64,000 nt of DNA from F23-D06 sp963603365 (GTDB lineage Bacteria; Bacteroidota; Bacteroidia; Bacteroidales; WCHB1-69), in assembly GCA_963603365.1 (NCBI GenBank), contig CAVCMI010000023.1:62001-126000 (forward strand), written 5' to 3'. Position 1 is the stretch's first letter. Every line of letters begins with the position of its first letter. The position numbers and the translations under genes were made by a program. Below are positions 44,118 to 53,978 of this stretch, one piece after another. Below the pieces are notes generated by a model. The model was not told where the DNA came from. It ran no database searches and saw only the letters and a program-made list of their open reading frames with translations.

Positions 44118-44164
44118 TTTTTTTTCGGGGGGGGGGGAGCATAGTTTTTTTTTTACTAATTTTG
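44118..44164 (+). promoter_or_regulatory. Promoter of the giant protease with T8, G11 and T10 tracts
   Basis: A -7 box TAATTTTG lies at 44157-44164. Where a -33 TTTG is expected (about 44132-44135) there is instead a run of 11 G (44127-44137), preceded by T8 (44118-44125), and the spacer contains T10 (44145-44154). Slippage in these tracts would change promoter spacing or sequence. The leader from there to the ATG at 44310 is about 135 bases and A-rich. Confidence 0.6.
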
Positions 44165-44309
44165 CGGCTGTAAAAGCTGAAAGTTCCGCTATTGCAACTC
44201 TTTAGAAACCAAAGCTAACTTTAAATAAAACGAGATAGACTTGAGAGGAACATTGCTTTATGTTGAAAGAGACTAAAATAAAAGAACTGAACATTATAAA
44301 CATAAAAAA

Positions 44310-47300
44310 ATGAAGAAAAATTGCTCCTTTTTGCTGTTGTTTGTGCTCATCTGCACATCATCTTATGCAAACCCCATTGATGTCAGAAAGGCCCAAAAGG
44401 CGGCAGTCAGCTATTTGTCGGCTGTAAAGAATGCCTCCTCGCCGCAGAGTCGCTGCAGTCTTGTCTATTCCAAGACAGATGCGGCAGACGAAGATCCGTT
44501 GCTTTATGTCTTTGCTGTGCAAAACGGCTTTGCGGTAGTGGCCGGCGATGACGCGGTGCGCCCGATACTCGGGTATTCCGTCAATACAACGCTCGAGCCG
44601 GGCAACTTGCCCTCCAATGTGGAAGCCTATCTGGAGGGATTGTCGCAGCAGATCAAAACCATACGCCAACAGCAAGGCATTGCCGACCGCCAGGTGCGTC
44701 AAGAATGGAAAGCGCTGCTCTCTGATACGGTCAATGTGCAGGCTTTCCGGCAAAACAGCACTCGTACGGCAGTGTCACCCCTGCTTTCCACCAAGTGGGG
44801 ACAAGGGTACTACTTTAACCGGTATTGTCCGGAAGGTGAATCCGGCCGTGCGGTGACAGGCTGTGTGGCTACGGCGCTGGCGCAGATTGTCAGGTATTGG
44901 GAAAGTCCCGCAAACGGCTTCGGAAAACACACCTACAACTCGTTTTACGGAACACTGTCCGTTGATTTTGGGGCAGCAAATTACCAATACAGCTTGATGC
45001 CGGATTCACTGGACTACAATACACCGCAGGCGCAGATCAACGAAGTCAGCAAACTGATGTATCATCTGGGAGTGGCCTTGTCAGCAAACTATGGATACAA
45101 TGCTACCTCTGGTTATGATGCTGCTGCGCGTGCGGCTGTGATTAACCATTTCGGCTTTAATCCTTATGCCGGATTGGCCAGAAGAGATCTATATACTGAA
45201 GCGCAATGGGTTTCTATGTTGAAAGGCGAAATAGACCTCGGCAGGCCTGTATATTACAGTGCCTCAGGAACTTCTGGAGGGCATGTTTTCGTGTGCGATG
45301 GCTATGACGCTTCAGACTATTTCCATATCAATTGGGGATGGCAAGGATATTGTGACGGTTATTTCACGCTCAACAACCTTTCTACAGGCGGTTATACTTT
45401 CGACACTCGGCATCATGCCATTTTTGGCCTCTGCCCCGTTTCTTCGCCTGAAAGGAGGATGGTCTGTAACATAGACGGCACTACAGAAATGAAAGTGGAC
45501 TCTGTGGCATATATAGCCCATACGTTAGGGTACAACACTGGATATCAAAGTTCTAATTATTCTAACGTTTTCTTTAACAGAATGATTCTTACACCGCAAA
45601 ATGCCGGACAAGGCATTATGATAGAGTTTTCACAAAAATCAAATCCCAATATGCGATTTACCGTATATGACGGCACGGATGATAGCGGAACGGAGTTGTT
45701 CAGCAACAATGACAACGCAGGGGGCAGTTATCTCTCATCCTCGGATACCATTACTATTGTATATAACGGCTATTGGAACCACACTGGTTTTTTGCTGAAA
45801 GCCACCACAGTAAGTTGCATTCCGGTGGTTCACAGTTTTGAATGTACGGAACGCACGGACACTTCGGCAACTTTGTCGTGGAGTATGCTGAATGACGAAT
45901 CCGGCACGGCAAATCCGCGCCTATGGCAGCTGGAATACGGGCTGCGAGGCTTTGCACAAGGCAGCGGCACTATGCTGCACCCCGACGGCACGCCATTCAC
46001 CTTGTACGGCCTGACGCAAGGCACGGAGTACGATGCATATCTGACTTATCAATGCAACGGCGGAAGTGTCAATACGGTAGGGCCTCTCCACTTCAAGACG
46101 AACCCGTATGTGGAGTGCTTCGATGCTATTGGAGATGATAACATAACAAACAACTATTATCCATTCTCGCCATGGCATACCTCTTACAGACTCACGCAGC
46201 AGCTGTTCACGGCCGAAGAATTGGCTGCCAGCGGCATTGTAGCAGGCACCTCGTTGTCATCCATCAGTTTTGAATGCTCCGTTTCCTGCGATCAAGTTCA
46301 GATGTTCGACAACATAACGCTCTATTTGGGCAACACCAACCTCTCATCCTATTCAAGCATTCAAGACTCAATCCCTAAGTCGGCGATGCAGCAGGTGTGG
46401 AGAGGCACCGTCAGATTGACCCCATCGGGACAGAAATACAAGTACACCATTTTCTTCGATACGGCGTTCGTCTATACGGGCAACAATATCGTGGTGGCTA
46501 TGGAGAAGCCTGAAAACAACTTCGGTCGAGTCCAATGCATCTCCTTTTACGGACATTACACAACAGAAAACCGCGCTCTCAATTCCGGAGGATATGTCGA
46601 TAATTTTTGCAACAGCATCAGTTTCTGCACGTCACCGTCGTGCCACAGGCCTCAACAGGTTCGCTATACGTTACTGTCAAGACATACGGTAAGGCTCGAT
46701 TGGAACGCCGGCGACAGCCAAGCCTGGAATGTGGAGTACGGGCCGCAAGGCTTTGCGCAAGGCTCCGGCACAATGTTGCATACAGACACCAACTCGGTCC
46801 TGGTCACTCACTTGGTGTCAGGCTATTACGATTTCTATGTGCAGGCAAACTGCGCAACAGAACAGAGCCGTTGGACAAAATGTCGTGTGTTAGTCGTCAT
46901 ACCATCAGACGATACGTGCGGCACAGTCGACAAGTTTTATACGCAAACGGAAGGCAACATCACCTATGACATGGAAACGTATGAAGGAGATCTAACTTCA
47001 ACGATTTTCCCGATGGGTTATTATGGTTCTTCTCGAAATACATATACACAGCAGCTTTATACGGAAAGCGACATCAACAAGGCAGGCGTATTTGTGGGCA
47101 ATGCAATCACCGCCTTGTCGTTCCGGTATGGCGGCACCGCACAGACCAAGTCGCCCATAGAGGTCTATTTGGGCAATACCTCCTTGACGGAATTGCGCGG
47201 TTGGGTCAGTCCGTCCGACCTCTCACAGGTGTATTCGGGGCCGGTGACACTTGAGAACGGCTGGGTTACAATACGCTTCGATGTGCCGTTTGCCTATGCG

Positions 47301-50300
47301 GGCGAGTCTGTGGTAGTAGCCGTATTGAACAACAGCGGTACAGAAAACGGATCCTTCATCTCCTATATGCACGCCACCCAAGGGACTATGGCATTGGAAA
47401 GAACTTCATATTACCCCATTGATATGGAAAATCCTCAGGATATTTCACGTTATAGCAGACGAAATGATATGCAATTCTGTACATCAAGTTCTTATCGTAT
47501 GCTGTCCAGAGACACTACGGTTTACATTACGGAGGGTGCGGTGTACGACTTTTACGGCACGCAACTCAGCCGTCAGGGCGTATACAGTCACCGATGGGTG
47601 GTTGACGACGACTGTGACAGCCTGGTGACCCTTACGCTGAAAGTGCGCAAAATCATCTATGTCACCACTACGGGCGCAGGACTCCGCGACGGCTCTTCAT
47701 GGCAGAATGCTACCGACTTGCAGACCGCCCTCGACACGGCGAACACCTTTACAGATGTTTTACCATGCATTTATGTCAAGCGCGGCACCTACCCGGGCAA
47801 CGTGACGGGCAAGAACAGTTTTGTCATAAAACCCAACGCACAAGTTTACGGCGGTTTTGCCGGCAACGAGCCCGCCGACTTCAACTTGGACAGTCGGGAC
47901 ATTGAGGGCAACCCGACCGTCCTGTTCGGTTCCAACGCCCGCCGAGTGTTGTATCAGGAGTCTGATTTTGCATCAGGCAAGGAGACGGTCATCGACGGTT
48001 TTACCATACGTGGAGGTGCGATAAACGACAGCGTCACCTCTGGCGGTGCAGTCTATATGAGAAAAGGTTGTATGCTCCGCAACTGTACAATAATGGCCAA
48101 CAATGCGAATGTGACGAGCAGTCTCGCAACCGAAATCAGAGGCGTTGCAGTTCTCAATTACGGTGGCACGGTGAAAGACTGTACAATAAAAAACAACAGG
48201 GTGAACGTGGCCAGCACAGCAAGTACAAGATACGAAATCAACGGAATAGGGCTGTTTAATATGGGCGGCACTATACAGGGCTGCATCATACAGAACAATA
48301 CGGTTGTATATGACGGCAACAACATCACCCCCTCGTATGGCGGCGGCATTTATTGCGATGGAGGGACTGTTGTGCTCAATTGTCAAATAACGCAAAACAG
48401 CGCCAATGAGGGCGGTGGCCTACATCTGAGCCAGGATGGTGGTCGGAACTATAATTTCGATAACAAAAATATTACGGTAAACGGCTGTACGATAAGCAAT
48501 AATGTGGCTCGTACTTCGGGCGGCGGCGTATATACAAGGGAAATCAATTATGGCTGGGTTGTTTTTTCCATCACAATGTCGAATTGTCATATCGGCAATA
48601 ACGTGTCAGGTTATGAGGGCGGCGGTGTGTACGTGAATAAAAATGGAACAATAAGGATGGTAAACTGCAATGTGGTGCGGAACACGGCAGCCAGCGGCGG
48701 CGGCGGTTTATATCTTTACAGCGCAAGAGGACGGGTGGAAGCCTACAACACCATCGTGTGGGGCAACAAGGTAGGCAGCAATGACAACCAGTTGAATGAA
48801 ACGGCTTTGTTTATTGCCCAAGGCTGTGCTGTGCAGGGCGGATACAGTGGCGGCATTACCCTGAATGCCGAGAATGACGGCACCGGCTTCGGCTATCCCA
48901 GATTTGCCGCTCCTACTGCCGCCGCCGGGGTAGATGTGAACAATGCCATCGGCGACTGGTCGCTGTCGGCCGGATCTGCCTGTATCAATGCCGGCAAAAA
49001 CAGCGCGGTGACAGATGATGTTGACTTGCAAGGAAATGTGCGCATACAGCAGGAGAAAGTGGATGTCGGGGCTTTTGAGTCGGCACTCCTCCCGCAGGGG
49101 TTGACACCGCAAGCGCAAAGTAACATCATCTATGTAACGCCTACGGGTGCAGGCTTGCAAGACGGCTCCTCATGGGGCAACGCAACCTCAAACCTGCCCT
49201 ATGCCATGGAGACTGCCTGCGGCTGCGAGCCTGTGGCAACGGTGTGGGTTGCGCAAGGCGTATATCCGTTGTCCGCTTTCCTGCAGCCCGGTGTAGCCGT
49301 ATATGGCGGACTGGCAGGCAATGAACCCGCCAATTACAATCTGGCACAGCGCAACTTCTCACAACACGCCTCCATCATCGACACGGCAGCATCTTATATC
49401 CTGCTTGCGCAAAGCTATCCGTTTGAGGAGGCATCGCGCGGTGTGCTCGACGGCTTTACGCTGCGCAACGGCGGCATTGCATCCAGTTCTTGGGACGAGG
49501 GCAAGTCTTCCGTGACCTTGTTGGGAAATATTTCTATGAAGAATGTTCTTTTCACCGGCAATTATAACAACACTGCCACTAATTGCGATTTCTCGTATTG
49601 CACATTCAGGCAGAACAAACGGAATGGCATTTATGCCAACAATTGCCGGCTGGATGATTGCATCTTTGAAGAAAACGCCTGGAATGGCGTATATGCCAAA
49701 GCTTCAGTATTGTCCCGCTGTACGGCACAGAACAACGGAAATGCTGGCAACTATGCCGGATTCTCACTCTCTAATTCATCGGTGATGTCAGAATGTGTCA
49801 GCAGCAACAACTATGGATACGGCATTTCCAGCACAAGTTCTACGGTATTTAATTCAACTGTCAACAACAATAACGGCCGCGGCTTGCATGCCACCGCCGG
49901 CCTGTACTACAATGTCAATGTCGCAAACAACTCAAACCAGAGTTGTGCAGGTATTTATGCCACAAACAATGCAAAATTCATCAATTGCAATGTCGTGAAC
50001 AACAAGAGCCTGTCAACGAACTATTGTGGCGGCATTTACGGCAAAGACGGCTGCGAGTTCACCAATTGCATCGTATGGGGGAACAAGAACAATTCGGGTG
50101 TCAGCAACATAGAGGGTGGCGGCACCTACTCATACTGCGCCGTTGAGGGCGGCATTGAAGGCACCGCCAATATCAACCTCGCAGCTTCCAACACCGGAAC
50201 CGGCACTGACCATGTGCGCTTCGCCGCTCCCTCCGATACCGCAGGCGTCACGACACAGCAAAACCGCGACTGGCGTCTTTCCGCCGGCTCGGCCTGCATC

Positions 50301-52739
50301 AATGCCGGCAATGCCGTCAATACGTCCCTCAATCTCCCGGATGTTGACCTCGCCGGCTCTCTGCGCGTGAAACAGCAGCGCATAGACATCGGCGCATACG
50401 AATACGGCGATGTCACCTACCAGACCGTCAACGATACCATCTGCCTCGGTTCCGACTTCTTCTTCGGCGACTATTACGTCTATCCCGAAACCGCCGGTCT
50501 GTTTGTGGACACCTTTACCTATTATGAGAACGGCATGGACTATATCGCCAACATCCGTCTAATGGTCGGCGATGTCTATCAGCACAACCTCACCGCCAGC
50601 ATCTGCGAGGGCGAGTCATACCTGTTCCACGGCCGGCAACTGACCCAAACAGGTGTTTACGAGGCTTATCTGCAATCCGCAGAAGGCTGCGACAGCACCT
50701 TGACGCTGCAATTGACCGTTCTTCCGAAGTCTTACCACTCAATTACGGAAACCGCCTGCGAGACCTACACTTGGAACGGCATCACCTACAACGCCAGCGG
50801 CGACTATGTGCAGACCTTGACGGCAGCGAACGGCTGCGACAGCGTGGTGACGCTGCACCTGACCATCAACCGCACCGTGCGTACCGAGTGGAGCCAAACC
50901 GCCTGCGAGACCTACACTTGGAACGGCATCACCTACAACGCCAGCGGCGACTATGTGCAGACCTTGACGGCGGCGAACGGCTGCGACAGCGTGGTGACGC
51001 TGCACCTGACCATCAACCATAACGTCACGAGCGAATGGAATCACGCAACTTGTGGAGAAAGCTACATTTGGAACGGCATCACCTACCACGCCAGCGGCGA
51101 CTATGTGCAGACCTTACAGACGGCGAACGGCTGCGACAGCGTGGTGACGCTGCACTTGACAATTGTGCCAGATACGATGCCACAGATACTTGTTAGCGGG
51201 CAGATTGTCTCTTGTACAGGCGGAACGGCCACTTTGTCGCTTGCGGCCCCTTACAGCAATTATGTTTGGTCAACGGGAGACACATCCGCAACGCTAAACG
51301 TAACAACTGCAGGCTATTATTGGGTGACGGTTACGGACCCGTATGGATGCGAGACGGTTTCTCAGTCTTTGCAGTTGGGTGAGAGCGCTTTGATAGAGGG
51401 AACGCCGTCGCTTTGTATGGTAGGCGTTGAAAATGGCCACAATCTCCTGATTTGGGAAGAAATGAGCGACACAGACGTGCAGTTCTACAAGATTTATCGC
51501 GAAAATGACCGGGCAAATGTTTTTGAACCCTTGGCTGTGGTGTCTTCTTCAGAAGCCAATGTGTATGAAGATAATACATCAGACCCGTCGGTGCGAGCCT
51601 ACCGTTACAGAATTACAGCTATGGATGTCTGCCAAAGCGAGACCCCGCTGAGCACACTGCACAAGACCGTTCACCTTACCATCAACAGGGGCATCGGGAA
51701 CAGCTGGAACTTGATATGGACACCTTACGAGGGGGCGGAGATTGTTTCTTGCAAACTCTACCGCGGCACTACGCCGTACAATATGCAGCAGATAGCCACA
51801 ATGCCTGCCACCCTGACCTCCTATACCGACTACACTAACCAGAACGGCGCACTGTTTTACCAAATCGAGATGGTGATGGACGGAAACTGTGTCCGCAGAA
51901 CCCGCGACGTGTCGTATGCCGGCGCACGCTCCAATGTGGTGCACAACGGAATGCCGGTACAGATAGAACAAACGCTTGCCGTGTGCGACAGCTTTGTTTG
52001 GAACGGAACAACGCTGACCGCCAGCGGCGACTATGTGGATACGGTTAACGTCAACAACGCATACGACAGCATAACAACCCTGCATCTTACAGTCAATGCG
52101 TCTGTGTATGCAGTGTTGGCTGATACGGTATGCTTCGGTTCCGACTATGCAGCCTATGGGTTTGAATGGATACAGCCCACATCCGGCATACATCGCGACA
52201 CGCTGCTGCTCACTTCGGCGGCAGGCTGCGACTCGACGGTTTATTTCACGCTCACCGTACTTGACCTGCCGAGGGTGTCGATTTCTGGCAATCTTGAAGT
52301 GCAGCAGGGCGAATCAACGGTGCTGACCGCTTCGGGCGCAGAAGCATACATATGGTCAACAGGCGAAACCGCAAGTGCAGTGACGGTTGCGCCGTCAGAG
52401 ACCACAACCTATAGCGTTACTGGGACCGACGGATACGGCTGCCGCAATGCTGACACGGCTGTTGTTACCGTAAACGTAGGCATTGCAGAACAAAACGAAC
52501 TGCAGGTACGTTTGTGGCCCAATCCTGCCGGCAATGTGGTGTTCGTTGAGTGTCAAGGCTTGCAAAGGATTGAGATCTTCGCTGCCACGGGGCAGATGAT
52601 GATGGCTTATACGTATCAGGATGCCGACAACGAGACTGTGCAAGTCAATACCGCACAGTACCCTAACGGAGTCTATCTTGTAAGGGTTACCGATGCCAAA
52701 GGCCGTCAGACAACGCACTCATTGGTGGTCGCACATTAA
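44310..52739 (+). CDS. Giant secreted C10 cysteine protease with beta-helix domains and T9SS tail
   Basis: The 2809-residue product begins with a signal peptide (MKKNCSFLLLFVLICTSSYA) and an inhibitory Spi-type propeptide (about 22-150). The protease domain is of the streptopain/periodontain/interpain family (C10): Cys185 in TGCVATALAQI, His325 in SGGHVFVCDGYD, Asn341 in FHINWGWQG. Then come a CUB-like domain (about 385-505), fibronectin-like and beta-sandwich repeats (about 510-1090), two parallel beta-helix domains (about 1113-1595 and 1605-2030), each opening IYVT(T/P)TGAGL and closing near SAGSACINAG, CDS-type tandem repeats (about 2147-2290), more beta modules, and a T9SS type A sorting tail from about 2735 (LWPNPAGN, IFAATGQ, YPNGVYLVRV). 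It should be exported through the T9SS and attached to the surface. It is about three times longer than periodontain or interpain. Confidence 0.93.
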   Translation: MKKNCSFLLLFVLICTSSYANPIDVRKAQKAAVSYLSAVKNASSPQSRCSLVYSKTDAADEDPLLYVFAVQNGFAVVAGDDAVRPILGYSVNTTLEPGNLPSNVEAYLEGLSQQIKTIRQQQGIADRQVRQEWKALLSDTVNVQAFRQNSTRTAVSPLLSTKWGQGYYFNRYCPEGESGRAVTGCVATALAQIVRYWESPANGFGKHTYNSFYGTLSVDFGAANYQYSLMPDSLDYNTPQAQINEVSKLMYHLGVALSANYGYNATSGYDAAARAAVINHFGFNPYAGLARRDLYTEAQWVSMLKGEIDLGRPVYYSASGTSGGHVFVCDGYDASDYFHINWGWQGYCDGYFTLNNLSTGGYTFDTRHHAIFGLCPVSSPERRMVCNIDGTTEMKVDSVAYIAHTLGYNTGYQSSNYSNVFFNRMILTPQNAGQGIMIEFSQKSNPNMRFTVYDGTDDSGTELFSNNDNAGGSYLSSSDTITIVYNGYWNHTGFLLKATTVSCIPVVHSFECTERTDTSATLSWSMLNDESGTANPRLWQLEYGLRGFAQGSGTMLHPDGTPFTLYGLTQGTEYDAYLTYQCNGGSVNTVGPLHFKTNPYVECFDAIGDDNITNNYYPFSPWHTSYRLTQQLFTAEELAASGIVAGTSLSSISFECSVSCDQVQMFDNITLYLGNTNLSSYSSIQDSIPKSAMQQVWRGTVRLTPSGQKYKYTIFFDTAFVYTGNNIVVAMEKPENNFGRVQCISFYGHYTTENRALNSGGYVDNFCNSISFCTSPSCHRPQQVRYTLLSRHTVRLDWNAGDSQAWNVEYGPQGFAQGSGTMLHTDTNSVLVTHLVSGYYDFYVQANCATEQSRWTKCRVLVVIPSDDTCGTVDKFYTQTEGNITYDMETYEGDLTSTIFPMGYYGSSRNTYTQQLYTESDINKAGVFVGNAITALSFRYGGTAQTKSPIEVYLGNTSLTELRGWVSPSDLSQVYSGPVTLENGWVTIRFDVPFAYAGESVVVAVLNNSGTENGSFISYMHATQGTMALERTSYYPIDMENPQDISRYSRRNDMQFCTSSSYRMLSRDTTVYITEGAVYDFYGTQLSRQGVYSHRWVVDDDCDSLVTLTLKVRKIIYVTTTGAGLRDGSSWQNATDLQTALDTANTFTDVLPCIYVKRGTYPGNVTGKNSFVIKPNAQVYGGFAGNEPADFNLDSRDIEGNPTVLFGSNARRVLYQESDFASGKETVIDGFTIRGGAINDSVTSGGAVYMRKGCMLRNCTIMANNANVTSSLATEIRGVAVLNYGGTVKDCTIKNNRVNVASTASTRYEINGIGLFNMGGTIQGCIIQNNTVVYDGNNITPSYGGGIYCDGGTVVLNCQITQNSANEGGGLHLSQDGGRNYNFDNKNITVNGCTISNNVARTSGGGVYTREINYGWVVFSITMSNCHIGNNVSGYEGGGVYVNKNGTIRMVNCNVVRNTAASGGGGLYLYSARGRVEAYNTIVWGNKVGSNDNQLNETALFIAQGCAVQGGYSGGITLNAENDGTGFGYPRFAAPTAAAGVDVNNAIGDWSLSAGSACINAGKNSAVTDDVDLQGNVRIQQEKVDVGAFESALLPQGLTPQAQSNIIYVTPTGAGLQDGSSWGNATSNLPYAMETACGCEPVATVWVAQGVYPLSAFLQPGVAVYGGLAGNEPANYNLAQRNFSQHASIIDTAASYILLAQSYPFEEASRGVLDGFTLRNGGIASSSWDEGKSSVTLLGNISMKNVLFTGNYNNTATNCDFSYCTFRQNKRNGIYANNCRLDDCIFEENAWNGVYAKASVLSRCTAQNNGNAGNYAGFSLSNSSVMSECVSSNNYGYGISSTSSTVFNSTVNNNNGRGLHATAGLYYNVNVANNSNQSCAGIYATNNAKFINCNVVNNKSLSTNYCGGIYGKDGCEFTNCIVWGNKNNSGVSNIEGGGTYSYCAVEGGIEGTANINLAASNTGTGTDHVRFAAPSDTAGVTTQQNRDWRLSAGSACINAGNAVNTSLNLPDVDLAGSLRVKQQRIDIGAYEYGDVTYQTVNDTICLGSDFFFGDYYVYPETAGLFVDTFTYYENGMDYIANIRLMVGDVYQHNLTASICEGESYLFHGRQLTQTGVYEAYLQSAEGCDSTLTLQLTVLPKSYHSITETACETYTWNGITYNASGDYVQTLTAANGCDSVVTLHLTINRTVRTEWSQTACETYTWNGITYNASGDYVQTLTAANGCDSVVTLHLTINHNVTSEWNHATCGESYIWNGITYHASGDYVQTLQTANGCDSVVTLHLTIVPDTMPQILVSGQIVSCTGGTATLSLAAPYSNYVWSTGDTSATLNVTTAGYYWVTVTDPYGCETVSQSLQLGESALIEGTPSLCMVGVENGHNLLIWEEMSDTDVQFYKIYRENDRANVFEPLAVVSSSEANVYEDNTSDPSVRAYRYRITAMDVCQSETPLSTLHKTVHLTINRGIGNSWNLIWTPYEGAEIVSCKLYRGTTPYNMQQIATMPATLTSYTDYTNQNGALFYQIEMVMDGNCVRRTRDVSYAGARSNVVHNGMPVQIEQTLAVCDSFVWNGTTLTASGDYVDTVNVNNAYDSITTLHLTVNASVYAVLADTVCFGSDYAAYGFEWIQPTSGIHRDTLLLTSAAGCDSTVYFTLTVLDLPRVSISGNLEVQQGESTVLTASGAEAYIWSTGETASAVTVAPSETTTYSVTGTDGYGCRNADTAVVTVNVGIAEQNELQVRLWPNPAGNVVFVECQGLQRIEIFAATGQMMMAYTYQDADNETVQVNTAQYPNGVYLVRVTDAKGRQTTHSLVVAH
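50754..51194 (+). repeat. Three tandem 147-bp coding repeats in the giant protease gene
   Basis: Units start at about 50754, 50901 and 51048. The first two are nearly identical at DNA level (same codons through CETYTWNGITYNASGDYVQTL and the following 20 residues); the third is more diverged. Each encodes a 49-residue module ending CDSVVTLHLTIN. Weaker relatives precede (near 50600) and follow (near 51970), so the array has grown by unit duplication. Confidence 0.9.
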
Positions 52740-52763
52740 GAGGGAATTTTGGGGTTTACGTTC

Positions 52764-52819
52764 GGAATGAGGAATGAGGAATGAGGAATGAGGAATGAGG
52801 AATGAGGAATGAGGAATGA
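52764..52819. repeat. GGAATGA heptamer array, eight perfect copies
   Basis: Eight exact GGAATGA units lie between the convergent 3' ends of the giant protease gene and the glycosyltransferase gene. No hairpin terminator is seen there. The same heptamer borders the restriction remnant at 946-965. Confidence 0.95.
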
Positions 52820-52832
52820 GTGCCTCTAACCG

Positions 52833-53948
52833 CTAAACCCTACGGTAAAGCCTTATGAGCGAGTCGGCTATGGCTTTGTCGGAGAAACGGGCGAGGTGCT
52901 CTTTCCCGAGTGTTTTCATGCGCTCCTGCAAGTTGCTGTCGCCCAGCACGCGCTCCAGCTGCATGGAGAGTTCTTCAGGGTCTGAAGGCGACACATAGAC
53001 GCTCCCGGGGCCGCCGCTCTCTTCAAGGCAGCTGCCCGAGGCTGCAATCACGGGTACTCCGCTCGCCATTGCCTCAATGATGGGTATGCCGAACCCCTCG
53101 AACAGGGAAGGATACACAAAAAGCGAGGCAGCTTGATAGATGCACGACAATTCGTCTGACGAGATGCCGGGAATGATAACTACACGATGCTCTAAGCGGT
53201 GTTTCCTGATAATGCTATGCAGAGTTCCTGTATATCCTGTCTCAACCCCTACAATCACGATGGGTATGTCAATTTGCGCAAGTGCCGCCGCCTCGATGAT
53301 CAGTTTCTGGTTCTTGCGCTCCTCAATTGCCCCCACATTCAGGATGAACTGCAATGGGAGACGGTATTTTTTTCGCACTAAGTCAATCTCTTCGCTGCTT
53401 TTCCTTACATAAAAAAGAGGGTTGCAACCTTGGTAGATCACCGTAATCTTATCCTCCGGCACGTCGGCCAGGTCGATGAGGTCGCGCCTGGTCTGCTCGC
53501 TCACGGCTACTATGGCATCGGCTATGCGGCAGCTATGCAGGTACTTGAGCCTGTACAGCTGCCGGTCAATCCAGGGATAGAGTTCCGGAAACTTCAGGAA
53601 GATGAGGTCGTGCATAGTCACGATGCTCCTTGCTTTGGTACGCTCGATGCCGACGGGCAATTCGTGGCTCAACCCGTGAAAGATGTCGGCATTGTCGCGG
53701 GCTGCCTCTTTTGGGGTCGCGAACGTGCGCCACAAGGCAGGCATCATGCGCCAACCTGCACCTTGTGGGCTGACCACGCTTGCGGATGCCGGAATTTGAA
53801 AATGTATATGTGGGTCGGTTCGGGGTGTATAGAGCAGATAATGGTTTTCAGGATAAAGAGTTCCCAATATCCGTATTACGCTGCGGCTGTAGTTGCCCAG
53901 TCCGCGGCGGTTGTTGAAAGCTCTTTTTGCGTCAAACCCGATTGTCAT
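52833..53948 (-). CDS. Glycosyltransferase family 4 protein
   Basis: The 371-residue product (ATG at 53948, MTIGFDAKRAFNNRRGLGNYSR) is a GT-B enzyme: an N-terminal acceptor domain with the Gly-rich loop, DIFHGLSHELP and IVTMHDLIFLKFPELYP, and a C-terminal donor domain with ILNVGAIEERKNQKLIIEA and the sugar-nucleotide motif YPSLFEGFGIPIIEAMASGVPVIAASGSCLEE. It probably transfers a hexose in capsule, lipopolysaccharide or glycoprotein assembly. Donor and acceptor unknown. Last gene of a five-gene minus-strand unit starting at glycogen synthase, 30 bases after the nitroreductase gene. Confidence 0.92.
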   Translation of the reverse strand: MTIGFDAKRAFNNRRGLGNYSRSVIRILGTLYPENHYLLYTPRTDPHIHFQIPASASVVSPQGAGWRMMPALWRTFATPKEAARDNADIFHGLSHELPVGIERTKARSIVTMHDLIFLKFPELYPWIDRQLYRLKYLHSCRIADAIVAVSEQTRRDLIDLADVPEDKITVIYQGCNPLFYVRKSSEEIDLVRKKYRLPLQFILNVGAIEERKNQKLIIEAAALAQIDIPIVIVGVETGYTGTLHSIIRKHRLEHRVVIIPGISSDELSCIYQAASLFVYPSLFEGFGIPIIEAMASGVPVIAASGSCLEESGGPGSVYVSPSDPEELSMQLERVLGDSNLQERMKTLGKEHLARFSDKAIADSLIRLYRRV

Positions 53949-53978
53949 ATATCTGCAATAAAGTGGCAATATCCCGGG

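Noticed and set aside
44096..44309. Invertible promoter of the Bacteroides type
   Set aside because: No pair of inverted repeats flanking the promoter was found; the homopolymer tracts are the more likely switch.
52764..52819. Possible CRISPR array
   Set aside because: The units are contiguous 7-mers without spacers, so it is a simple tandem repeat.
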